A stretch of 64,000 bases of DNA from Bacillus weihaiensis (GTDB lineage Bacteria > Bacillota > Bacilli > Bacillales > Bacillaceae). Every line of letters starts with the position of its first letter. Position 1 is the stretch's first letter. The translations under genes and the position numbers were made by a program. A model generated the notes under the pieces. The model was not told where the DNA came from, did not search any database, and saw nothing but the letters and a program-made list of their open reading frames with translations. The stretch spans positions 1,958,501 to 2,022,500 of the forward strand of contig NZ_CP016020.1 in the NCBI RefSeq assembly GCF_001889165.1, written 5' to 3'. Below are positions 38,001-45,247 of this stretch, one piece after another.

Positions 38001-39451
38001 ATCAAGATAATAAATTACCGGCTACAGCTACGAAAAGCTACGCGTATGATTGGATGTTTTCAGAATTAACAGATGAACAACACGATCATATTCGAGCAAC
38101 TTTAGCGAAGGAAGCTGAAGATGCAATTGTGACTGCAGAAACTGCACGACAAAAGATAGAAACGGAAGATGATCTAGAATTAGCTATTTTAGCATTAAAT
38201 GTTCCTGAAAATACTATAGATGGCGATTTTACAACACGCTGGTCTTCAGAAGCTATTGACGGAATAGGACAATGGGACTTTTCTATCCATACATCTATTG
38301 ATGGGGAGAATTGGACGACAGTTATTGATCATGAGTTGACAAGTGGAATGACGGAAGAATTTGAAACGTATTACATTGAAAAATCAGCCCGCTATATACG
38401 GATCGAGGGATTTGGAAATACTGCTAGTGGTCCAAGTGATTCTTGTGAAGATGATCGTTTGCATGGTTATTATGGAGAGATGGCTAGAATTGCAAAATAT
38501 AATGCCTTTGTGGATGATAAGGGAGAGATTACGTATGTAAAAGGCGATGCTGCAGAGTATGAATACGTAAAGGCCCAAAAAGAAGGAAAACTAGGAGAGA
38601 CAATTGAAGTTTATCCTAACAAAACAGTGTCAGTTGAAAATACAGCTGTAAAAATTGCCTTGCCGAAAGATTTACCTCGAGGAACAAAGGTAACCATAGA
38701 AAAGCATGATCCAAGTAACCCAAGTGGACAAGCAATTGTCAGTCAATCTGCGATTAATAGTTTAGAAGAAGTACAAAAAGATGATGATCATCAAGAAGAT
38801 CAGAGCAGAGATGTCATTACAGGATATGATGAAGAGGCGTACAAATCAGATGAAGTAGCGATTTATTATTTCAACGAAACAACCGAAAAATGGGAGCATA
38901 ATGCGGATGATTATGCAGAAGCTTTATGGAAAAGCATCAGTGAAAGCGGGTATCTAGGAGCAGAGTTGCCAACAGTTGCTGGTGATGTGTATACCTTTAC
39001 CTTCGAATTTCCACCCGGTATGGAGTCATACACTGGCAAATACCTTTTAACTTTACAAGGTGGAGAGGTTAAAAATGGGACAATAACATTAGAGGTTAAT
39101 CACTTTTCAACTTACGGTGTGTTTGCAGCAGTCCAACAAAATCCAGGTAATCAAGAAGAATCAAGTGATCCAGTGGACCAAGAGGATTCAAACAGTCAAG
39201 ATGAAAAAGAGAAGTCTAGTTATGGCGATAATGAGCGCCGCACTTGGTACCGTACTGCAGAGGCTCATAATACTGTCACTCTAAATGGATCATACTTACT
39301 AATAGGCTTCCTATTAATATTAGGTGGAGCAATTGTGTTATTTGTAAGAAGAAAAGAAAGGAAGATAGAGGAGAAACAAGCGCGTTTTATTGATATAGAA
39401 AACAACACTTCAAAAGGCGAGAACCCGCTGTTATTTCCTCCTGACAGCTAA
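35024..39451 (+). CDS. Mosaic ORF 1: scrambled heparinase-like/FN3/F5-8C surface protein
   Basis: 1475 codons without a stop, TTG start after GGAGGGA. It holds pieces of a large surface polysaccharide lyase in the wrong order. Residues 2-26 are an enzyme-domain piece placed before the signal peptide (about 31-54). Heparinase-like pieces lie at 130-148 (HPKLWFDSSEIEEVYEKR), 306-332, 530-590 (GGNHNHFDHLSFIIHA), 1004-1030 and 1405-1421 (RTWYRTAEAHNTVTLNG). FN3 pieces lie at 173-199, 229-250, 287-304, 858-876 and 928-985. F5/8C pieces lie at 68-107 and 1058-1133. Sortase motif LPATAT is at 998-1003, but its membrane anchor is at 1423-1444. Proper folding or secretion is doubtful. Confidence 0.75.
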   Translation: MVALVLSDNENASTWLETALKAANTNTVTKTYFNLLVFGVVLLVLCMPFSTLSAEEINYESYNGFTTSEEIQYDLGELYQVAYIKSAWSKGHLRQTWNSLLETEIYGSVEVEQEPTVDVKELPILPSNEVHPKLWFDSSEIEEVYEKRVDLIAFAKTITNKDGTYTKVSFDALNLKPGQTYFFAMKSNDEAGNESAISNLYNCDPTISSSPVDETYRGIWIQHFSEKYYDVRYSLEPITEENWDMATKVTGEMFMMEGNEEYRQTAIDALVRAFDGPIPGDDEYIGVTEAYEIRYSTKPIDDSNKYFFSSDGVYREGSQYYIYSHLNLLPGSGAISIDYKHSSSVDEVSPASISNLMLNDNVFTWGPRPHNHRSKPAWGLGTFLYHYKNVSNVDLFPTYKPAFIWEFSDQRVGGTVSANGNLDTYILQNENKEVQFMNESDTTPLHPDAKWGNLFQWRYQQTDTTPWGGEFGNNTGASYDDSMDINESTGYINRSVAFPNQEYFVISDQLYTKYLTYDPTVKPIKPTESATQFFNEGGNHNHFDHLSFIIHAENQMMASDTGYSQTIFRNHWNDEESARYLLFHGQADMDQGEFLNYREIPLFESTEKLTLTMDVSWNQASKAEDVPTPLSVGQVQEMTIANKDGTNGEFELFLHGGRGTMRGEGDFRQWTYSNDLYGSASKMASWILSNDAELTNVNFMQILIPLSIDAKIPTVTNLSDSLNEAVTNAEFSYIRQNGLVQQFAVKAWPVDFEQNKTPISKYSMNTDFFDFQNHNFTKGYVSSNSDQYTMKLLIPEGKEVEKVVFDGTVIEFTQEGNYSVVNLSVSNNKGWMPNVEDSFLRHNFSQMVAGEATGQGSGAVQLTWTASGDDGEKGQAAFGGLLDDPNLNKVDVSNVIASTHDGIKVGDELNNISLLSNIASAETEFAEDVTKPSTVMDLTVKSATHNSVSLSWSAPYPSTPGSTETMLVDGLENSRTYYFAESNDPGEQEKSSDQDNKLPATATKSYAYDWMFSELTDEQHDHIRATLAKEAEDAIVTAETARQKIETEDDLELAILALNVPENTIDGDFTTRWSSEAIDGIGQWDFSIHTSIDGENWTTVIDHELTSGMTEEFETYYIEKSARYIRIEGFGNTASGPSDSCEDDRLHGYYGEMARIAKYNAFVDDKGEITYVKGDAAEYEYVKAQKEGKLGETIEVYPNKTVSVENTAVKIALPKDLPRGTKVTIEKHDPSNPSGQAIVSQSAINSLEEVQKDDDHQEDQSRDVITGYDEEAYKSDEVAIYYFNETTEKWEHNADDYAEALWKSISESGYLGAELPTVAGDVYTFTFEFPPGMESYTGKYLLTLQGGEVKNGTITLEVNHFSTYGVFAAVQQNPGNQEESSDPVDQEDSNSQDEKEKSSYGDNERRTWYRTAEAHNTVTLNGSYLLIGFLLILGGAIVLFVRRKERKIEEKQARFIDIENNTSKGENPLLFPPDS

Positions 39452-39561
39452 AGGTATAGAGGCTCCCGATTATTACTAATGGGTTCGGTTGTGAGGTGCA
39501 TAATATCATTTCACAGTGTAATTCGCATATGAGACATATGTTTTTTCAGCAATATAAATTA

Positions 39562-39606
39562 GAGGCTGGGACAAAACAAAGAGCCAGGCACTTCTGTCCC
39601 AGCCTC
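39562..39606. repeat. Deleted 45-bp copy of the GAGGCTGGGACA repeat
   Basis: It begins GAGGCTGGGACAAAAC and ends CTGTCCCAGCCTC, the same termini as the 120-bp copies at 49217 and 61840. The inner 75 bases are absent, joined exactly at the repeated CCAGGCAC. The palindromic ends form a bidirectional terminator between mosaic gene 1 and the convergent lipoprotein gene. Confidence 0.85.
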
Positions 39607-39621
39607 CTTTTCTATGGAATT

Positions 39622-40020
39622 TTACTCTACAAGACCACTGCCTATATAATCAAAAGTTTTTAAATCCGCATAAACAATCATATTATTTGGTATAAATTTA
39701 TTTTTTGTAGGGAAATCAATCAAGTACACTTCTTTTCCATCATATGTTTTATCATTGATTAGACTCATCATATCTTCATTTAAAATAATCTTAGATACTT
39801 TCCCAAATTCCCAAGTCCCATCAATCCGTTCTTTTTGTTCTGAAGATAATTGTCCCCACACAACTTCTCTAACATCCTTATTAACGTGGATCTTTTTGTC
39901 TTGTTCGTTACTATTAACAACTTTTTGGTCATTATTTTCTACTTGGTCAGTTTGGTTAGAACAAGCGATTAGTCCCAACATAAAAACCGCTAAATGAATA
40001 GATAGAGTAATCTTGTTCAC
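39622..40020 (-). CDS. Small lipoprotein of unknown function
   Basis: About 132 residues from GTG 40020 (AGGGGGTG upstream; the GTG at 40029 lies in that site). The signal peptide ends in 'MLGLIACSNQTD', a lipobox. The mature part has an acidic linker and a compact domain ('VVWGQLSSEQKERIDGTWEF', 'VYLIDFPTKNKFIPNNMIVY'). Similar small bacillar lipoproteins exist with unknown role. Confidence 0.7.
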   Translation of the reverse strand: MNKITLSIHLAVFMLGLIACSNQTDQVENNDQKVVNSNEQDKKIHVNKDVREVVWGQLSSEQKERIDGTWEFGKVSKIILNEDMMSLINDKTYDGKEVYLIDFPTKNKFIPNNMIVYADLKTFDYIGSGLVE

Positions 40021-40113
40021 TCCTAACACCCCCTGATTTTCTTAAATAGTTCAACAAAAAGAAAGAAACACCTTTTTAATAACTGAGTAGTTCTTCATCA
40101 GTTATTGCATATA

Positions 40114-40503
40114 AATGAAAATGATGAAATGATTATCGGAAGAAACTATGATATGTTATTGAGAGGTAAGAAATTTACGGAAAGTTCGTTAATTTGTATG
40201 GATAACAAACTTTGCTTTGTAGGTCATTCAGATGATTTTATTGGTAAAGTGGATGGATTGAATTAAAAAGGTTTGTTCATTGGTATGACTCTTGTTACTT
40301 GTGAAGAAACAAGACCTGGCATTAACTTCTATTTCGCTATTAGATATATATTGGAACATTGTCATAATGTAAACGAGGCGGTTGAAGTGTTGCGTGGTTT
40401 CCACACTTCACTCAGTAATAATTATTTAGTTGCTGATAAAAATTGAATGACGAAATTAGAAGAAGGAATAAAAAGCGCTAATATTAAAGGCTGCAAAAAA
40501 TAA
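40114..40503 (+). pseudogene. C45 family (penicillin acyltransferase-like) hydrolase remnant
   Basis: An in-frame series with two stops reads 'DEMIIGRNYDM', 'CFVGHSDDFIGKVDGLN', stop, 'KGLFIGMTLVTCEETRPGIN', 'FYFAIRYILEHCHNVNEAVE', 'NNYLVADKN', stop. This is the pattern of acyl-CoA:6-aminopenicillanic acid acyltransferase-like N-terminal nucleophile hydrolases. The true N-terminus and the C-terminal third are missing. A dead gene. Confidence 0.7.
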
Positions 40504-40709
40504 GGTAGTTTCTCTTTGAATAGTTAGGTTGATCATTTACACCTTTATCTTTATGAAAAACAAGTTTAAAATCAATTTGTTGTGTAAATGAATCGTAACA
40601 TGGGAATGAGAGAGAGTACATAAATATAATCGTATCAAAAGTAATGCTGATTTGAAGAAAAGGCTACGGTTTTAGGTGTAATGTATTTTTTAGGAGGATG
40701 GAATTTTTG

Positions 40710-41579
40710 ATGAATGAGGGTGAAATAGTTTTGGTTACTGGTGCTACTTCTGGAATGGGATTGGCGACATCGATAGAAATGGCAAAGAAGGGTTTTGAAG
40801 TTGTAATGGTAGGCAGAAATGAAGAAAAGGGTTCCAACGCTTTAGATTATGCAAAAGCTGAGAGTCAATCCAAGAGATTATCCTTCATGCAGTGTGACTT
40901 AGCATCCATGGACAGCATAAGACAGTTTGTTTCTATAGTTAAAAAGAAATATAGAAAAATAGATGTCCTAATTAATAATGCTGGGGTATTATGTATAAGA
41001 CGAGAAACAACGAAAGATGGCTTTGAAATGCAAATGGGTGTTAATCACCTAGGTCATTTTTTACTAACCAATCTTTTATTGGAATTAATAGTAAATGCCA
41101 AAGAAGGAAGAATTGTCAACGTTTCATCTGGTGGTCATAAGTGGGGAGATTTTTACAAAAACGACCCGCATTTCATAAGTGGATACAATTTGTTTAAAGG
41201 GTATGGTCAATCAAAATTGGCTAATGTTTTATTTACGAAAGAATTAGCTAAGAAGCTAAGAAATAAAAACGTCACTGTGAACACCTTGCATCCTGGAGCG
41301 GTGGCAACAAGTCTTGGAGTTAATAGACAAACAGGATTTGGAAAACTAATTTATAAAATGTTATCCCCCTTCTTTCAAACACCCTTAGAAGGAGCTAGTA
41401 CGACTATTTATTTAGCTACAAGCCCAGAAGTGAAAAGTATTTCTGGTGAATATTTTATCAATAAAAAAATAGCAAAAACATCAAAAAAAGCAAATGACAT
41501 GGATTTAGCCAAACACCTATGGGAATGGAGCTCTAAAGAAGTATCTTTAGATGATGATTCATATCTTAGCAAACAATAA
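40710..41579 (+). CDS. Short-chain dehydrogenase (retinol dehydrogenase/WW-domain oxidoreductase type)
   Basis: 289 residues. 'LVTGATSGMGLATSIEMAKK' is the cofactor loop, 'VLINNAGVL' the structural motif, Ser in 'RIVNVSSGGHKWG' and Y-x-x-x-K in 'GYGQSKLANVLFTKELAK'. 'VNTLHPGAVATSLG' is typical of the retinol dehydrogenase-like branch. The ATG at 40698 touches AGGAGG, so the start is TTG 40707 or ATG 40710. The substrate is unknown. Confidence 0.85.
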   Translation: MNEGEIVLVTGATSGMGLATSIEMAKKGFEVVMVGRNEEKGSNALDYAKAESQSKRLSFMQCDLASMDSIRQFVSIVKKKYRKIDVLINNAGVLCIRRETTKDGFEMQMGVNHLGHFLLTNLLLELIVNAKEGRIVNVSSGGHKWGDFYKNDPHFISGYNLFKGYGQSKLANVLFTKELAKKLRNKNVTVNTLHPGAVATSLGVNRQTGFGKLIYKMLSPFFQTPLEGASTTIYLATSPEVKSISGEYFINKKIAKTSKKANDMDLAKHLWEWSSKEVSLDDDSYLSKQ

Positions 41580-41610
41580 AGGAAGATCTGTCAAACGAAA
41601 AATGTTTAAA

Positions 41611-41645
41611 AAAAAAGCAGTTGGATACGAATTCCACTGCTTTTT
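41611..41645 (+). terminator. Terminator of the SDR gene
   Basis: GCAGTTGGA (41617-41625) pairs with TCCACTGC (41633-41640) with one bulge, preceded by an A-run and followed by five T. Confidence 0.75.
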
Positions 41646-41777
41646 ATATTGATTAAAGTCATTGCTAAATTTTATGTCTGTTGCTCTTTCATTTTGACTT
41701 AACGAAGGAAGCAAAAGATCCTACCCTATGCTTTAGGAAACTATGCTATCATAATACCCTAAGGAGGATGACAATAT

Positions 41778-42494
41778 ATGAAAACCATCATATTTGATGT
41801 TGATGATACATTATATGATCAAGCACAATCATTTCATAACACTGTAAAAAAGCTACTCGATCAGCCACTTTCAAAGGAAGAGGTGGATCAATTATATAAA
41901 GCCAGTCGTAAGTATAGTGAGAGTTTGTTTGATCAAAGTGAGGCGGGGGAGATCTCACAATTTGAGTGGCAGACAGGCCGTATTCTTCTAGCATGTCATG
42001 ATTTCAAGATCCCAATGGATACCGAAAAAGCAGCTCTTTTTCATGAAACATATGTGCAAGAACAAACGAACATCGCCTTATTTCCTGAAGTAGAAGAACT
42101 ACTACCATTACTAGTGAATAAAGGAATAGAGCTTGGAATCTTAACGAATGGGGAAGAAAAGCATCAAACTATGAAAATAAAACAGCTAGGTCTCAGTCGC
42201 TGGATACCAGCGGAAAAGACATTTATTTCTGGAACAATTGGACACGCCAAGCCAAAACGTGAAGTTTTTAACTATATTGAACATAGCATGAACCTAAATC
42301 AAAAAGAAACCATGTATATTGGAGACAATTTTGAAAAGGATATTATTGGAGCAAAACAAGCTGGCTGGAAGGCGATATGGATGAATCATCGTAAGAAGCC
42401 TCTACCAATTGATGCGGAATATAAACCAGATCTAGAAGTACATAGTGCTAGTGAATTGCTAGAGATCTTTTTGTCTAAAAAGAATAGTTTTTAA
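41778..42494 (+). CDS. HAD family hydrolase
   Basis: 238 residues. Motif I 'IIFDVDDTLYDQAQ', motif II 'LGILTNGEEKHQTM', motif III Lys in 'GTIGHAKPKREVF', motif IV 'MYIGDNFEKDIIGA'. A helical cap follows motif I. It fits haloacid dehalogenase-like phosphatases of subfamily I, similar in layout to the enzyme at 21919. AAGGAGGATG precedes the ATG. The substrate is unknown. Confidence 0.85.
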   Translation: MKTIIFDVDDTLYDQAQSFHNTVKKLLDQPLSKEEVDQLYKASRKYSESLFDQSEAGEISQFEWQTGRILLACHDFKIPMDTEKAALFHETYVQEQTNIALFPEVEELLPLLVNKGIELGILTNGEEKHQTMKIKQLGLSRWIPAEKTFISGTIGHAKPKREVFNYIEHSMNLNQKETMYIGDNFEKDIIGAKQAGWKAIWMNHRKKPLPIDAEYKPDLEVHSASELLEIFLSKKNSF

Positions 42495-42538
42495 TCACTT
42501 AGTTGGGTACTTGATAACGTACCGATTCATTAAAAAAA

Positions 42539-42582
42539 CTGTAGGGTGATTCGTAACTAGACGAATTACCCTACAGTTTTTT
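42539..42582. terminator. Strong bidirectional terminator
   Basis: A 16-bp stem (42539-42554 with 42561-42576; one G-T pair) with a 6-base loop, A-run before and T-run after. It lies between the convergent HAD and membrane protein genes. Confidence 0.9.
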
Positions 42583-42583
42583 G

Positions 42584-44275
42584 TTATTCTAATCCTTCAA
42601 TCATCATTTCCTTGACTGGCAAGAAGCTTTCACCAGTATCTAAATAGGTGATATTCACTTCGTCATTTTCTTGTAAGTATATCGCTAATGGATAATTTTC
42701 AGATGAAATACTGAAATTCACACCATTATCTAAGAGAAAGGAAATCGTCGTATAATCTCCAGCTTTTTCTTTATACACTCGCATAACTTTACCTTGTACC
42801 ATTTTTTCTTCTGCTTTAGAGGTGCCATCGACAGTACTTCCACCTTTTTGCAAGGCTATTTTATACTGCTTTAGCGCTTGATTTGGAGTATCTGCAAATA
42901 CGGATATTTCTGGATTGGCAGCAGAAACGATAAAGTAATGTTGTAAAAAACCGTTAGAATCTAACACAGGTGTTAACCAGCTAGCTTCACCATAAAAATT
43001 ATATAAAACAGGCATTTCGCCATGCCACTTTTTCTCAATAAATTTCTTTTCAATGATTTGAAGGGCACCTTGTGAATCCATATAGGATTCTTCTAGATTT
43101 CCAGTATAATAGGTTGCTTTTCCTGTTCTAGAATCGGTAAGTGAGTACCCTAGCATTGAATCTACTCCTTCTTTAGGGCTAGTAAAGTCAGTGAAATAAT
43201 ACATCACACCTTCTTCATTAAAAATCGGACTAACATTTGCTTCTGTTCCTTCATCAGAAGGTAGCTTCACATCAGATTTACCAAAAATACTGTTCCAAAA
43301 TCCGTGAATATAGTTCCCGTAATAGCTGTTTTGTAAGCTAACAGCTTCAGGGGATACAGCTCCATCAATGAATGAAGGTGCTTCTGCTAGTAAATACTCC
43401 TTTACCTTTCCATTTTGAGGGTCAACCATTACTATTCCTTTAGCTTCAAAACCATTTCGTGCAGAAACAAACTGGCCATAGGTACGAATATAGTAAGGCT
43501 TCCCTTCTTCATCTATTTCTAATTGAACATCACCATAAAAAATATGCTTAGGATAGTTCATTCTAATGTGGCGTTCAACATTTTTATTAAGATAAGAGGA
43601 AGGGGTATAGACCATTTCTGATGTAATGAATGTAGGATTATCAGACGAGTCTGTCGCACTTAACGTGAAGTAACCAGGTGTTTGATCACCATTTAACCAT
43701 TTGAAAAATCCAGAAAACTCAACGGGTGCAATGTAAACAAATTCTCCATTTACCTTTTGAACCTGCAAATTACCAAGCTCATAATAACTCGTATTAGGGA
43801 CTTGACCAAACGACTTTTTCATTTTATTTCGAGCAAACTCAGGTGGAACGCTTGCAGGAGTTTTGCTTTCATCAAACGCTTTAATTTCAATTAATTCTTC
43901 CATTTCTACCAGCTCATATTTTTCATTCGCATTAAAAACAGGTGCAGAAAGGAGGTGAATTCCAAATACAAGGCTTCCTAAGAAAAAAAGACCCTTGATC
44001 AGTTTTTCCTTTCCTGTGGCCATAATCGTACCTAGTGCTGAGATTATAATGAGAAAAATCCATAATGAAGAGAGAGTTCGATCTAAATTGCTAACATAGT
44101 AAACGACAAACATCGTAATCGTAATAATTAGGGAGAATGTGCTAAGTACTTTAATACTTGTCATATTTTTAGGTGGTTTGTCCTCTTGATTCGAGTGTTT
44201 TTGTTTTGTAAAAGGGATAATAAGAACGGCTGCTATTAATCCAATAATAAGAGAGAAGATAAGAATATTTGTCAT
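42584..44275 (-). CDS. Large membrane protein of unknown function
   Basis: 563 residues. Four hydrophobic segments lie in the first 125 residues, after which a large domain of about 430 residues faces one side. That domain is rich in 'YYELGNLQVQKVNGEFVYIA', 'SEMVYTPSSYLNKNVERHI', 'KGIVMVDPQNGKVKEYLL' and ends with a small beta domain ('MVQGKVMRVYKEKAGDYTTI'). Similar proteins are common in bacilli without known role. AAAGGAG precedes the ATG. The gene is intact. Confidence 0.65.
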   Translation of the reverse strand: MTNILIFSLIIGLIAAVLIIPFTKQKHSNQEDKPPKNMTSIKVLSTFSLIITITMFVVYYVSNLDRTLSSLWIFLIIISALGTIMATGKEKLIKGLFFLGSLVFGIHLLSAPVFNANEKYELVEMEELIEIKAFDESKTPASVPPEFARNKMKKSFGQVPNTSYYELGNLQVQKVNGEFVYIAPVEFSGFFKWLNGDQTPGYFTLSATDSSDNPTFITSEMVYTPSSYLNKNVERHIRMNYPKHIFYGDVQLEIDEEGKPYYIRTYGQFVSARNGFEAKGIVMVDPQNGKVKEYLLAEAPSFIDGAVSPEAVSLQNSYYGNYIHGFWNSIFGKSDVKLPSDEGTEANVSPIFNEEGVMYYFTDFTSPKEGVDSMLGYSLTDSRTGKATYYTGNLEESYMDSQGALQIIEKKFIEKKWHGEMPVLYNFYGEASWLTPVLDSNGFLQHYFIVSAANPEISVFADTPNQALKQYKIALQKGGSTVDGTSKAEEKMVQGKVMRVYKEKAGDYTTISFLLDNGVNFSISSENYPLAIYLQENDEVNITYLDTGESFLPVKEMMIEGLE

Positions 44276-45247
44276 GATGTTCTCCTTTCAGTGAGAGTTT
44301 TTGGACTCTGTTTATATACGTTATACGTTTAAGTTTAAAGAAGGTTTCAATTTTTAATTTTGGAGTCCTCGCTTTCCATCATTCGACTATCTTCAATAAA
44401 AGCAAGTGGGTGCATTTCCTTGAGAGGGAGTCCATTCATTGTTTAGTTATATCATAGATAGACAAATCTAGTATTACTTTCACTAAGGCTCTTTCTAAAG
44501 GGTTTAATCCTGTTATCCTTTAAAAAATACAAGAGAACCTAAAGAAAACCAATTCCATATTAATAGATAGGTTTATATCATGTAACGGTATACGATCTAA
44601 CATAAAAATGAAAACGTATACAAAACGACAACACACGAATTGACATAGAGTGACACGAACATAAAGGGGGTGTTATTTTGTTGATACGAATAGATGTTTC
44701 AAATAATGGTGTTGCATGATCAATGTTCTACTTTCATATTTCAGAATATTGAAAAATATTTTCGTGTTAAAGAAACAATATGTTGATGCAGTTGGGAATA
44801 CCATACGTTTTTATAAAATAACCAGTAGATTGACAGAGGCATATGAAGCGTATTAACTTGACATCCCGTCCACTATACTTGGATTAGAGAGTATGGAATT
44901 ACTGCTAGTTGATGAAATGTACTAGAAGGAGAAAAGAATATACCAGCATGAGAAAATGTGGTAAATGAAACACAAAAGAATTGTAGAATCTTACATGACT
45001 TGCTGAAATATTGACCTAATCACCTTATTCTTATCAGAGTTCGATAGATTTGTTCAGATTGTGAACATAAGATTCAACTTAACTGAAGGTAGAAGTGAGA
45101 TCAAGTTTTTTTAGATTCATGATGTTGAGATGATTTCAATAGGATATTTTCGTAGATTTGTTGCTTTTAAAGTAAGGAGAAACAATTTTTTAGAAAAGAT
45201 CCTTTTCTTAACTAATGACTTAAAACCCTTTAGGAGGAAATGCACAT
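44276..45247. other. 970-bp region without an intact gene
   Basis: AT-rich, with only short frames. One at about 44747 reads KNIFVLKKQYVDAVGNTIRF then ITSRLTEAYEAY-stop and LDIPSTILGLESMELLLVDE in the same frame, perhaps a decayed gene. The last 20 bases hold AGGAGGAAATGCACAT, the ribosome binding site of mosaic gene 2. No repeat or terminator was recognised. Confidence 0.4.

Noticed and set aside
35024-39451. Reading mosaic ORF 1 as a normal multidomain heparinase
   Set aside because: Individual domains are broken and their pieces reordered, and the sorting motif is far from the anchor. A normal domain order cannot be drawn.
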